From: Neoroseomonas oryzicola
GTDB lineage: Bacteria; Pseudomonadota; Alphaproteobacteria; Acetobacterales; Acetobacteraceae
Reading direction: 5' to 3'
DNA length: 64,000 nucleotides
NCBI RefSeq assembly: GCF_012163135.1
Contig: NZ_JAAVUP010000011.1
Span: 61,259 to 125,258 of the forward strand
Every line of letters begins with the position of its first letter. The stretch's first letter is position 1. Both the position numbers and the translations under genes were made by a program. Shown here in pieces: positions 26,279 through 34,382 of this stretch. Under the pieces are notes generated by a model that saw nothing but the letters and a program-made list of their open reading frames with translations, was not told the origin of the DNA and did not search any database.

Positions 26279-27184
26279 TCAGCCTTCGAAGTGGACGGGG
26301 TTGGCCCAGGCGCGGCGGCCCTGGGCATCGGCGACGACGATGCGCGCGAAGCCGCCGCCGCGGGGCTTGGCGATCGGCAGGCGGACGCGCGTGGTGCCGG
26401 GGGCGACATGCTGCGCGGCGCGCGATCCGCGGCCGAGCACCATCACGCTCGCGGCGGGGGAGCAGGTCACCTCGACCTCGTGCTCGCCCCAGGCGATGTC
26501 GTGGATCAGCGGGCCCTGCGTCGCGTAGTAGGCGCCGTCCTTCAGCGCGGCGAGCAGCGCCTCGGGCTCGTTCGCCTCGGCCTTGACCATCAACCAGCCG
26601 CCGAAGGCGTCGGGGCAGGCGAAATGGGCGTCGTCCACCGCGATCAGCCCGATACGCCGGCCGCCGGCGAGCATCTGGTCCGCGAGATAGGCGCCGTCGC
26701 CGCGGTCGGTGCGCAGCTGGGAGGTGTGGTTGTAGACCTCGACCGCGTGGGCGCCCGGGATGCGCGCCGCGTCCTCGATGGTCAGGCCGTACCAGGCAGG
26801 ATGGGGGATGGCGACGAAGGCGCCGGCGGCGATCGCGCGCGCGGCGATCGCCGGGCCGTCCTCGCCATCCGCGAGCGGCGGGAAATCGGGCGGCAGGCCG
26901 ACGGCAAGGATGTGCCAGATCTCGCCCAGCGCGGTCTCGGGCGCGTGCAGTTCGGCGCCGAGGATCGTCGTGAAGCCGTTGGTGCGGAAGGGGCGCGTGT
27001 CGACGATCGGGAAGCCGTACTTCGCCATGAAATGGTCGGTCAGGGCGAGGAAGTCGTAGCCCGCCTCCCGATAAGTCGCGCAGACATCCGCTGGCGTGCG
27101 CATCCCGTCCGACATGTCGGAATGGGTGTGGATGTTGCCCTTCCAGAAGCGTCCGGGGCGGGCGAAGGCAGGGTCGGCGATCAT
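26279..27184 (-). CDS. PHP-domain metal-dependent hydrolase (CehA/McbA-like)
   Basis: The 301-residue product opens with a PHP metal motif, GNIHTHSDMSDGMRTP (His19, His21), followed by GYDFLALTDHF, a Glu/His region ILGAELHAPE, and a late IPHPAWYGL and VDDAHF. PHP proteins hydrolyse phosphate esters or, in the CehA branch, carbamate or amide esters using two or three metal ions. It is the second gene of the six-gene unit: 42 bp after the SDR and 11 bp before the PhnZ-like gene. The substrate is unknown; the neighbours make a phosphoester or phosphonate-linked compound plausible. Confidence 0.8.
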   Translation of the reverse strand: MIADPAFARPGRFWKGNIHTHSDMSDGMRTPADVCATYREAGYDFLALTDHFMAKYGFPIVDTRPFRTNGFTTILGAELHAPETALGEIWHILAVGLPPDFPPLADGEDGPAIAARAIAAGAFVAIPHPAWYGLTIEDAARIPGAHAVEVYNHTSQLRTDRGDGAYLADQMLAGGRRIGLIAVDDAHFACPDAFGGWLMVKAEANEPEALLAALKDGAYYATQGPLIHDIAWGEHEVEVTCSPAASVMVLGRGSRAAQHVAPGTTRVRLPIAKPRGGGFARIVVADAQGRRAWANPVHFEG

Positions 27185-27226
27185 GCGCGCATGATCCGCC
27201 GCCCCGGCCTGCCTGTCACGCGGCGA

Positions 27227-28021
27227 TCAGGTGACACGGCCCTGGGACACGCCCGCCGGCGCCGCGGTGCGGCCGCCATCGACGACGTACTGCGCGCCCG
27301 TGACATTCGCCGCGAGGTCCGAGCAGAGGAAGAGCACGACATTCGCGACCTCCTCCGCCGTGCCGTAGCGACGCAGCGGAATGCCGGCGGAATAGCGTTC
27401 CTCGACGCCTTCCGGATTGTTCGGGGAGACCTGCCGTTCGATCTCGTGGATCATGCGCGTGTCGATCGGCCCGGGGCAGACGGCGTTGACGCGGATGCCG
27501 AGCGGCCCGACCTCGCCGGCCGCGACCTTGGTCAGGCCGATGACCGCGTGCTTGGAGGCGACATAGGCCGGCATGCCCGGCGTGCCGACCAGCCCGGCGA
27601 TCGAGGCGGTGTTGACGACCGATCCATGCCCCTGGCGGATCATCACCGGCAGGACATGGCGCAGGCCGAGGAAGACGCCCTTCACGTTGACGCCGATGAC
27701 GGCGTCGAAATCGGCTTCCGCGTGCTCGGCGGTCGGCGCGACGCGGCCTTCGATGCCGGCATTGTTGTGGAAGCAGTCGATGGCGCCGAAGGCGTCGAGC
27801 GCCGCCTTCACATAGGCCTCGACATCCGCCGCGCGGGTGACGTCGGCGGTGCAGGCGATGGCGTTGCCGCGCCCGATCTCGGCGGCCACCGCGGCGGCGC
27901 CGTCGGCGTCGCGATCCACCACGACGACCTTGGCGCCGAGCCGCGCGAAGCCGAGGCACGTCGCGCGCCCGATGCCGTTGCCGCCGCCCGTGACGACCGC
28001 GACCTTGCCGTTGAAATCCAT
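27227..28021 (-). CDS. SDR-family oxidoreductase
   Basis: The 264-residue classical short-chain dehydrogenase has cofactor motif TGGGNGIG at about residues 11-18, NNAG near 90, a catalytic Ser in VVNTASIAG, YVASK (Tyr and Lys) and NAVCPGPIDTRM. An Asp after the second strand (VVVDRD) favours NAD(H). I chose ATG 28021 because MDFNGKVAVVTGGG is the standard opening and an AGGAAGA-like site precedes it. It is the promoter-proximal gene of the six-gene minus-strand unit and is divergent from the deacetylase at 28267 across a 245-bp spacer containing a perfect palindrome. It may oxidise a hydroxy intermediate of that pathway. Confidence 0.92.
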   Translation of the reverse strand: MDFNGKVAVVTGGGNGIGRATCLGFARLGAKVVVVDRDADGAAAVAAEIGRGNAIACTADVTRAADVEAYVKAALDAFGAIDCFHNNAGIEGRVAPTAEHAEADFDAVIGVNVKGVFLGLRHVLPVMIRQGHGSVVNTASIAGLVGTPGMPAYVASKHAVIGLTKVAAGEVGPLGIRVNAVCPGPIDTRMIHEIERQVSPNNPEGVEERYSAGIPLRRYGTAEEVANVVLFLCSDLAANVTGAQYVVDGGRTAAPAGVSQGRVT

Positions 28022-28223
28022 GCCGTTCTTCCTCCGCGGCCCGGCGCTGCTTGGGCGGCCGGGCCAGGTTTGCAGCGTCACGATCCAACGATCGGGGGCG
28101 GGCGTCCAGCCGAGGGGCGGGCCGGGCGCGCCACGATGCGGATGCCAGTCGGCAGGGGCGGATAGCCGATGGGAATCCGGTTGATGGACCCCTGTGAGGC
28201 GAATCACGTCCATGACCGACGCA

Positions 28224-28245
28224 GAATTCGATTTTATTCGAATTC
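28224..28245. promoter_or_regulatory. Perfect AT-rich palindrome, candidate operator
   Basis: GAATTCGA (28224-28231) and TCGAATTC (28238-28245) are perfect inverted 8-mers around TTTTAT. This is strikingly AT-rich for the genome. It lies 22 bp before the deacetylase start, in the spacer shared with the divergent SDR operon. The nearby TetR-type gene (30239) and the GntR-type gene (3757) encode candidate ligands; the TetR protein is closer. Confidence 0.65.
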
Positions 28246-28266
28246 GGTTCGGCTAGGATGTCGCCC

Positions 28267-29307
28267 ATGAAGGCCTTCTTCTCCCCCCACCACGCCGGCC
28301 ATCGGCCGAGCCAGACCTTTCGGCATGGGCGCATCGTCGCAAACCGCGACCTGCCGCTGCGGGCCGAGAACATCCTCGCCGCGCTGCGCCAGGACGGGCA
28401 CGCGCTGCTGAACGCGGCACCGCACGGCGTGGCGCCGGTCGCGGCGATCCATACGCCGGAATATCTCGACTTCCTCGAACGTGCCTGGAGCGAGTGGCAG
28501 CAGATCCCGGACGCGTCGGAGGACGTGTTTCCCTACATCTTCCCCGTGCGCGGCATGGACAACGGCTACCCGACCTCGATCGTCGGGCGGGCCGGCTACC
28601 ACATGCATGATTGCTGGGCGCCGATCGGGGAACACACCTGGTCGGTCGCGATCGATTCCGCGAACCTCGCCGTCGCGGCCGCGGAGGAGGTGCTGCACGG
28701 CGAACGCGCGGTCTATGCGCTGTGCCGGCCATCCGGGCACCACGCCTTTCCCGACATGGGCGGCGGCAACTGCTTCCTGAACAACGCGGCGATCGCGACG
28801 CAGCATCTCCGCCGGCGCTTTGGCCGCGTCGCGCTGATCGACGTGGACGTGCACCACGGCAACGGGTCGCAGGGCGTGTTCTGGCGGCGCGACGACGTGT
28901 TCTTCGTCTCCCTGCATCGCGACCCCATCGACTACCACCCCTATTTCGCCGGCCATGCGCATGAACGGGGCGAGGGCAATGGCCTCGGCTTCAACCTGAA
29001 CCTGCCCTTGCCGAAGGGCGCGGGCGACGAGGCCTTCCTCGCCGCGCTCGAGACCGCCTGCGCGCGGATCCGGGCCTTCCAGGCCGAGGCGCTGGTCGTC
29101 TCCCTCGGCGTCGATGCGCATGAAGCCGATCCGACCGAGGGGCTGAAGGTGACCTTCGACGGCTTCCGCCGGATCGGCGCGCGGCTCGCGGCGTTGGACC
29201 TGCCCACGGTGCTGGTGCAGGAAGGCGGCTACAACATGGACACCATCGCGCGCTGCGTCGCCGGCGCGCTGGCAGGTTTCGAGGGGCGGGAGAGCACGGC
29301 AGCATGA
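28267..29307 (+). CDS. Histone-deacetylase-fold amidohydrolase (acetylpolyamine deacetylase-like)
   Basis: The 346-residue protein fits bacterial acetylpolyamine amidohydrolases. It begins MKAFFSPHHAGHRP and has the catalytic His pair in RPSGHHAFPDMGGGNCFLNNAAIA. The zinc ligands are Asp194 and His196 (LIDVDVHHGNGSQGVFW) and Asp283 (SLGVDAHEADP), followed by the catalytic-Tyr-region VLVQEGGYNMD. The expected reaction is removal of acetyl groups from small amines in the cytoplasm. ATG 28267 is preceded by TAGGA; an in-frame ATG at 28258 is an alternative. The stop overlaps the aminotransferase gene by 4 bp. The palindrome just upstream suggests tight control. Confidence 0.9.
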   Translation: MKAFFSPHHAGHRPSQTFRHGRIVANRDLPLRAENILAALRQDGHALLNAAPHGVAPVAAIHTPEYLDFLERAWSEWQQIPDASEDVFPYIFPVRGMDNGYPTSIVGRAGYHMHDCWAPIGEHTWSVAIDSANLAVAAAEEVLHGERAVYALCRPSGHHAFPDMGGGNCFLNNAAIATQHLRRRFGRVALIDVDVHHGNGSQGVFWRRDDVFFVSLHRDPIDYHPYFAGHAHERGEGNGLGFNLNLPLPKGAGDEAFLAALETACARIRAFQAEALVVSLGVDAHEADPTEGLKVTFDGFRRIGARLAALDLPTVLVQEGGYNMDTIARCVAGALAGFEGRESTAA

Positions 29308-30218
29308 ACGCGATCGACGAAATGGCCGCCGCCCAGGGCGTGGCCTACATGGACGGGACCTACATGCCGCTCGCCGAGGCGAGCATCCCCATCCTCGACC
29401 GCGGCTTCCTGCGGTCCGACGTCACCTATGATGCGCTGCACGTGTGGAAGGGGCGCTTCTTCCGGCTGCAGGACCACATCGACCGCTTCCGCGCCTCCAT
29501 CGCCGGGCTGCGCATGGCGCTGCCGCACACCGACGAGGAACTGATCGGCGTGCTGATGGAATGCGTCCGCCGCACCGGATATCGCGACGCCTTCGTGATG
29601 GTGATGTGCTCGCGCGGCGTGCAGCCGCCGGGCACGCGCGACCCGCGGCTCTGCCGCAACAGGCTCTATGCCTATGTCACGCCCTTCCTGTGGATCGCGA
29701 ACGAGGAGCAGCGGCGCGACGGGCTGAAGCTGATCCTGGCCAAGACGCAGCGCATCCCGGCGGAATCGCTCGACCAGCGGATCAAGAACTTCCACTGGCT
29801 CGACCTGACGATGAGCCTGTTCGAGGCCTACGACCAGGACGCGCACACCACTGTCCTGCCGCTCGCCGACGGCACGGTCACGGAAGGGCCGGGCTACAAC
29901 ATCTTCGTGGTGAAGGGCGGCGCGCTGGCCACGCCCGATCGCGGCATGTTCGAAGGCATCACGCGCCGCACCGTCACCGAGATCGCCGCCGACCTGCAGA
30001 TGAAGTGCGAGATCCGCCCCGTCCGCGTCGAGGAACTCGATGATGCCGACGAGATGTTCACCGCCACCACCGCGGGCGGCATCACGCCGGTCTCGTCCTA
30101 CAACGGCCGTCCGATCGGCGATGGAAGGCCGGGTCCGGTGACGCGCCGCATCCTCGACCTCTACTGGCGGCGCCACGACGACGCGGCCTTCACCACGCCC
30201 GTCGCCTACGACGACTGA
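29304..30218 (+). CDS. PLP-dependent class IV aminotransferase
   Basis: The 304-residue enzyme has fold-type IV landmarks: YMDGTYMPLAEASIPILDRGFLRSDVTYD near the start, an Arg after LQDHIDRF, the probable PLP Lys161 in RIKNFHWLDLTM, a Glu in TVTEGPGYNIFVVKGG, and EMFTATTAGGITPVSSYNGRPIG. It is most like branched-chain or D-amino-acid aminotransferases and 4-amino-4-deoxychorismate lyases; the substrate is not determined by these motifs. Translation is coupled to the deacetylase (ATGA overlap), so it may transaminate the amine freed by deacetylation. A TetR gene follows 20 bp later. Confidence 0.9.
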   Translation: MNAIDEMAAAQGVAYMDGTYMPLAEASIPILDRGFLRSDVTYDALHVWKGRFFRLQDHIDRFRASIAGLRMALPHTDEELIGVLMECVRRTGYRDAFVMVMCSRGVQPPGTRDPRLCRNRLYAYVTPFLWIANEEQRRDGLKLILAKTQRIPAESLDQRIKNFHWLDLTMSLFEAYDQDAHTTVLPLADGTVTEGPGYNIFVVKGGALATPDRGMFEGITRRTVTEIAADLQMKCEIRPVRVEELDDADEMFTATTAGGITPVSSYNGRPIGDGRPGPVTRRILDLYWRRHDDAAFTTPVAYDD

Positions 30219-30238
30219 GCGCGGCCGGGCCGCCAGCC

Positions 30239-30886
30239 GTGACCGGGGAGAGGCCCGCCGGGCCGCAGCGCCAGGCGCGGGGCTTGCTGCGCATCGAGCG
30301 GATACTCGACGCCGCGGACGCGTTGATCCAGCGCGAGGGGACGGTCGAGATCGGCCTGCAGGAGGTCGCGAAGGCGGCGGGCCTGCCGGCCGCCTCGATC
30401 TACCACTACTTCGCCACCACGCCCGCGCTGCTGATGGCGCTCGCGCAGCGCTACCATGCGGGGTTCGAGGTGCTGGCCGCGCGGCGCATCGACCATGACC
30501 GCCTGGCGCAGTGGAGCGACCTCTGCGCCATCCAGGCCGAACAGGCGCTGCGCTTCTATCGCGAGCATCCGGTGGCGATGCGCCTCTTCCTCGGGCCGCA
30601 GGGCGGGTGGGAGGTGCGGGTCGCGGACCTCGCGACCAACCGGCGCATCGGGGCCATCTACTATCGCAGGCTGATCCAGCATTTCGTCGTGGCGGAGAGC
30701 CCGGCGCTCGAGGACGCCTTCGATGTCTCCGTCGCCATCTCGGACGCCATCTGGTCGCTGTCCTACGCCCGCAGCGGAACGGTCGAGCCCGCCATGGCGA
30801 CAGAGGCGCTGCGGGCGCGGGTCGCCTATCTGCGCCTGTATGTCGGCGAGCATGCGGCGAAGCGGGAGCGGCCGCTCGAGGCCTGA
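30239..30886 (+). CDS. TetR-family transcriptional regulator
   Basis: The 215-residue protein has a TetR DNA-binding domain at about residues 18-62: RIERILDAADALIQREGTVEIGLQEVAKAAGLPAASIYHYFATTPALL, ending with the recognition helix pattern 'SIYHYF'. The rest is a divergent all-helical ligand domain. A GTG start at 30239 gives a sensible N terminus. It is the third gene of the plus-strand unit. TetR proteins bind short palindromes near their own operons; the perfect GAATTCGA palindrome at 28224-28245 upstream of this unit is the obvious candidate. Confidence 0.88.
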   Translation: MTGERPAGPQRQARGLLRIERILDAADALIQREGTVEIGLQEVAKAAGLPAASIYHYFATTPALLMALAQRYHAGFEVLAARRIDHDRLAQWSDLCAIQAEQALRFYREHPVAMRLFLGPQGGWEVRVADLATNRRIGAIYYRRLIQHFVVAESPALEDAFDVSVAISDAIWSLSYARSGTVEPAMATEALRARVAYLRLYVGEHAAKRERPLEA

Positions 30887-31169
30887 CGGCGACCGCCGTC
30901 GAGGGACGCAGCGACAGCAGGACATGCCGGCGGCGCGTATCCGGGGTGGTGGGACCGCCGGTGCAGGCCGCCGAACTGGCCATGGACCAGGCCCATTCCG
31001 CCCTGTCGCATGGCGCATCCCGTAGCCTGAGGTACGCCCCGGCGTCGTCGGATGCCCCTTGCCGAGGAACCGCGCCCGGCGGAAGAAGGGCCGGGCCTGG
31101 GGCCCCAAGATCGTCGAGCGTTTCCACACAGGCGGCACGCCGCCGCGTCCCGGACAGGAGCCGTAGTCC

Positions 31170-31889
31170 ATGACCACCAAGACCGCCCTCGTCGTCAGCG
31201 CGCATTCCGCCGACTTCGTCTGGCGCTGCGGCGGCGCGATCGCGCTGCATGCCGAGAAGGGTTACCAGGTCACCGTCATCTGCCTGTCCTACGGCGAGCG
31301 CGGCGAATCCGCGAAGCTGTGGCGTCAGCCGGGCATGACGATGGACCGCGTGAAGACCTCGCGGGAGGCGGAGGCGAAGAAGGCCGCCGCGTTGCTCGGC
31401 GTGCACGACATCCAGTTCTGGGACCTCGGCGACTACCCGATCAACCTGACCGAGGCCGCCTTCTTCCGCCTGGTCGACGTCTACCGCGCCATCCACCCGG
31501 CCTTCATGCTGACCCATAGCAAGGAGGACCTCTACAACCACGACCACCCGACGGTGTCCGCCTGGGCGCAGAACGCGCGCATCACCGCGCAGGCGCATGG
31601 GCACAATCCGGGGCAGAAGGTGCTCGGCGCGCCGCCGGTCTTCCTGTTCGAGCCGCACCAGCCCGAGCAGTGCAACTGGAAGCCGGACGTGCTGCTCGAC
31701 ATCGGCAGCGTCTGGGCGAAGAAGCGCGCGGCGATCGAGGCGATGGAGGGGCAGGAGCACCTCTGGGAATACTACACCCGCGTGGCCCAGCAGCGCGGCG
31801 CCCAGGCGGCGCGCAATTCCGACAAGAAGATCACCTGGGGCGAGGGCTACCAGTCCGTCTTCCCGCATGTCGTGGAGAGCCTGGCGTGA
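31170..31889 (+). CDS. galB: PIG-L/LmbE-family hydrolase, GalB (4-oxalomesaconate hydratase)-like
   Basis: The 239-residue product has the PIG-L zinc motif AHSADFVWRCGG (A-H-x-x-D) and a distal His in HDHPTVSAWAQNARI. Its segments CLSYGERGESAKLWRQPGMTMDRVK and FEPHQPEQCNWKPDVLLDI, with EHLWEYYTRVA, are those I associate with GalB, the Pseudomonas 4-oxalomesaconate hydratase of the gallate/protocatechuate 4,5-cleavage route, rather than with sugar deacetylases. A 283-bp spacer separates it from the TetR gene; I see no gene there. Its stop overlaps the GTG of the following decarboxylase-like gene. No dioxygenase or aldolase of the route is in this window. Confidence 0.75.
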   Translation: MTTKTALVVSAHSADFVWRCGGAIALHAEKGYQVTVICLSYGERGESAKLWRQPGMTMDRVKTSREAEAKKAAALLGVHDIQFWDLGDYPINLTEAAFFRLVDVYRAIHPAFMLTHSKEDLYNHDHPTVSAWAQNARITAQAHGHNPGQKVLGAPPVFLFEPHQPEQCNWKPDVLLDIGSVWAKKRAAIEAMEGQEHLWEYYTRVAQQRGAQAARNSDKKITWGEGYQSVFPHVVESLA

Positions 31890-32746
31890 GCGGCGCGCGC
31901 CTGTCGGCGGCGCTCGGCCGTTACGCCAATACGGCGGTGCTGCTCGACGGGCGCGTTGCCTCGCCGCTGGTCGCGCTCGACCACATCGAGGTGAAGCCGA
32001 TCAGCCGCGCCTTCGCGCCGATGGTGCGCGAGCTCCGCTTCGACGTCAGCGAGATGGCGATCGCCACCTTCCTCATGGCCAAGGCCTGGGGGAAGGATCT
32101 GGTGCTGCTGCCCGTCGCGGTGGTGGCGCGCTTCCAGGAGGCGGCACTGCTGTGCCGCGCCGATGGATCGATCGGCGGCCCTGCCGATCTGCGCGGCAGG
32201 CGCGTGGGCGTGCGCGCCTATTCGCAGACCACCGGCCTGTGGCTGCGCGGGCGGATGCAGGAAGCGCACGGCATCGCGCCCGAGGACAATGCCTGGGTGA
32301 CCTTCGAGGACGCCCATGTCGCCGAGTATCGCGACCCGCCCTTCGTCGCGCGCGCCGCGCCGGGACAGGACATGCTGGCGATGCTGCGGGGCGGGGAGCT
32401 CGACGCGGCGATCTTCGGCAACGACCTGCCGGGGGATGCCGGGCTGCGGACGGTCTTCGCGGATCCGGAGGCGGCGGGGCGTAATTTCGTCGCGGCGCAT
32501 GGCTTCGTGCCGGTGAACCACCTGGTCGTGGTGCGCGGGGCGCTGGCGCGGGAACGGCCGGACATCGTGACCGAGCTCACGCGGATGCTGCGGGAGGCCG
32601 CCGGCGATGCGGCGCTGCCGCAGGGGCGCGCGGCCCTCGGCCCCGCCATCGCGCTCGCCATCCGCTACGCGCGCGAACAGGGGCTGCTGCCGCGCGACAT
32701 GACCGTCGAAGAAGCCTGGGAAGGGCTGCCTGCCGGTATCGGCTGA
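31886..32746 (+). CDS. 4,5-dihydroxyphthalate decarboxylase-like (periplasmic-binding-fold) protein
   Basis: The 286-residue protein lacks a signal peptide yet has the type 2 binding-protein fold of the Pht5/PhtD family. I see FDVSEMAIATFLMAKAWGKDLVLLPVAVVARFQEAALL, DLRGRRVGVRAYSQTTGLWLRG, LAMLRGGELDAAIFGNDLPG and GFVPVNHLVVV. The family contains 4,5-dihydroxyphthalate decarboxylase, which makes protocatechuate, and binding-protein-like members. GTG 31886 overlaps the galB-like stop (GTGA), so an aromatic-acid role is likely. Protocatechuate from such a decarboxylase would feed the 4,5-cleavage path that GalB belongs to, which is a coherent pairing. Confidence 0.75.
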   Translation: MSGARLSAALGRYANTAVLLDGRVASPLVALDHIEVKPISRAFAPMVRELRFDVSEMAIATFLMAKAWGKDLVLLPVAVVARFQEAALLCRADGSIGGPADLRGRRVGVRAYSQTTGLWLRGRMQEAHGIAPEDNAWVTFEDAHVAEYRDPPFVARAAPGQDMLAMLRGGELDAAIFGNDLPGDAGLRTVFADPEAAGRNFVAAHGFVPVNHLVVVRGALARERPDIVTELTRMLREAAGDAALPQGRAALGPAIALAIRYAREQGLLPRDMTVEEAWEGLPAGIG

Positions 32747-32762
32747 GCAGCCCCCGCAGCGG

Positions 32763-33104
32763 TCAGGGCAGGTCGAAGCGGACGGCGATCGCCGCCGCCG
32801 CGATAACCGCCCTGTCGTGGCGGTCCTCCTCGGGCACATCGAGCCCGCCCTTCACCGCCTTCGCGGTGACGACGCCGTAGGGCAGCGATGTGCGCACCGC
32901 CTCCAGGTCCACCAGGTCGGGCCGCTGCACGCCGATGGTGACCTCGACCTGCATGGTCCGGATGTCGAGGCCGAGGGTGCGGATGAAGGCGAGCGACGAA
33001 TGATGCAGCGCGTCCTGCACCGCGCGCAGCGCCGCCTTGGTGTAGTCGCCGCCGTGCAGGTCGTTGCCGGTGCCCATCTCGAGGATGATGCGCTTCAGGG
33101 CCAT
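32763..33104 (-). CDS. Lin0512-family small protein, paralogue 2
   Basis: The 113-residue protein opens MALKRIILEMGTGNDLHGGDYTKAALRAVQDALHHSSL, continues TMQVEVTIGVQRPDLVDLEAVRTSLPYG and ends VIAAAAIAVRFDLP. The repeated G-x-D-x-x-G-x-D-Y-T-K pattern matches the uncharacterised Lin0512 family. It is a clear paralogue of the adjacent gene at 33119-33457: both share the same length and motif order. ATG 33104 is preceded by AGGGAGC. Small family members like these probably assemble into rings or hetero-oligomers; no function is assigned. It converges on the decarboxylase-like gene, 16 bp between stops. Confidence 0.8.
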   Translation of the reverse strand: MALKRIILEMGTGNDLHGGDYTKAALRAVQDALHHSSLAFIRTLGLDIRTMQVEVTIGVQRPDLVDLEAVRTSLPYGVVTAKAVKGGLDVPEEDRHDRAVIAAAAIAVRFDLP

Positions 33105-33118
33105 GGTACGGCGCTCCC

Positions 33119-33457
33119 TTAGATGTCGAGCCGCACGATGGCGCAGCAATTTGCGATGACGGTCGTGCTCGTGCCTTCGTCATTGGGTATCTCGAGCCCG
33201 CCCTCGACGACGGTCACCGTCCCGGTGCCGTGCGGCAGGATCGACAGGACCTCGGCCTTGTCGACCTGGTCGGGCTTCGGCACGCCGATCAGCACCTCGA
33301 CCTGCATCGCGTCGACGGGCTGGCCGACCGCGGCGCCGATGGTGAGCGAGTTGTGCCACAGCGCGTCGCGCAGCGCCCGGACGGCGGCCTTGGTGTAGTC
33401 GGTGCCGCGGATGTCGGTGCCCATGCCGATCTCGAGCACCATGCGTCTGAGCGCCAT
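33119..33457 (-). CDS. Lin0512-family small protein, paralogue 1
   Basis: The 112-residue product has MALRRMVLEIGMGTDIRGTDYTKAAVRALRDALWHNSLTIG, AMQVEVLIGVPKPDQVDKAEVLSILPHGTGTVTVVEGGLEIPND and VIANCCAIVRLDI. It is a full-length Lin0512-family member. It lies 14 bp upstream of its paralogue on the same strand, so both are made from one transcript and a hetero-oligomer is possible. A Cys pair near the C terminus (NCCAIV) replaces AAAIAV of the paralogue, showing divergence after duplication. Function is unknown. Confidence 0.8.
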   Translation of the reverse strand: MALRRMVLEIGMGTDIRGTDYTKAAVRALRDALWHNSLTIGAAVGQPVDAMQVEVLIGVPKPDQVDKAEVLSILPHGTGTVTVVEGGLEIPNDEGTSTTVIANCCAIVRLDI

Positions 33458-33638
33458 GATCGTTCCCTTCGATGCGGCCCGCGCCATGGGTCGCGCCGCC
33501 ATCCTACACCGGCATGACCGGGCGCCCAGCCCCGGCCCGCGGCGACGCCGCGCCGCCGTCGCACGGTTGCGGGCGCCCGGCAGGATCTCCACCTTGGCGG
33601 CGGGCGCGTCGTATCCGGGGGCGCGGGGCAGGGACGCA

Positions 33639-34382
33639 GTGAGCCAGCAGACCGAACTCGAGAAGGTGAAGGGCCGCATCCGCGCGCTCGCGGCCCGCAC
33701 GGTGGACCGCGGCTGCTCCGAGGCGGAGGCGCTCGCGGCCGCACAGAAGATCGGCGAGCTGCTCGAGGTCTATGGCCTCACCATGTCCGAGGTCGAGCTC
33801 CGCCAGGAGGTCTGCGTCCAGCGCCAGGTCGTCTTCACCGGCGCGCGGCTGCAGGCGCTCGGCGTGATCTTCCTGTCGGTCATCGAGCTGACGGAGACCC
33901 GCGGCTGGATGGTGGGACGCGGCACCTTCGTCTTCTATGGGCTCGAGCCCGACGTGCTGATGGCCGAATACCTGCTGCACCTCGTCGCGAGCGCGGTGGA
34001 CCACGAGGAGGCGGCGTATCGGTCGAGTGAGGCCTATCGGCGGAGCCGCGCCACGCCCCAGAACCGCCTGCGCAGCTTTCGCTACGGCTTCGCCGAGCGG
34101 GTTTCCACCCGCATCGAGGAGATCGCGTCCCATCGGCGCGCGGCGGCCGAGGCGGCGCGCGCGCAAGCCGCGACCGGCACTGCCCTTGTGGTGGTGAAGG
34201 AGGAGATCATCGCCAAGGGCTTCCGCACCCTCGGGATCCGCCTGCGGACGAGCTACACGACGCGCACCGTGCGGGATGGCGCCGCCTACCGGCAGGGCGC
34301 CGAGGCCGGTGGGCGCGTGAACCTGCAGCGCCCCGTGCGCGGCGGCGCCGGCGCGCCATCCCTGCCGACGCGCACGCGATGA
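33639..34382 (+). CDS. DUF2786-domain protein
   Basis: The 247-residue protein starts (GTG 33639) with a DUF2786 segment, LEKVKGRIRALAARTVDRGCSEAEALAAAQKIGELLEVYGLTMSEVEL, a helical pair typical of this family. A middle domain reads GARLQALGVIFLSVIELTETRGWMVGRGTFVFYGLEPDVLMAEYLL; an Arg-rich helical part and a basic C-terminal tail follow. DUF2786 proteins occur in phages, plasmids and chromosomes and have no known activity. Its stop overlaps the ATG of the metallopeptidase-like gene (ATGA), so the two form a functional pair. The frame is open further upstream, but 33639 gives the usual family start. Confidence 0.75.
   Translation: MSQQTELEKVKGRIRALAARTVDRGCSEAEALAAAQKIGELLEVYGLTMSEVELRQEVCVQRQVVFTGARLQALGVIFLSVIELTETRGWMVGRGTFVFYGLEPDVLMAEYLLHLVASAVDHEEAAYRSSEAYRRSRATPQNRLRSFRYGFAERVSTRIEEIASHRRAAAEAARAQAATGTALVVVKEEIIAKGFRTLGIRLRTSYTTRTVRDGAAYRQGAEAGGRVNLQRPVRGGAGAPSLPTRTR

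Noticed and set aside
30887..31169. Possible gene in the 283-bp spacer before galB
   Set aside because: Short frames here have no ribosome-binding site or motif; I see no gene, repeat or clear promoter.
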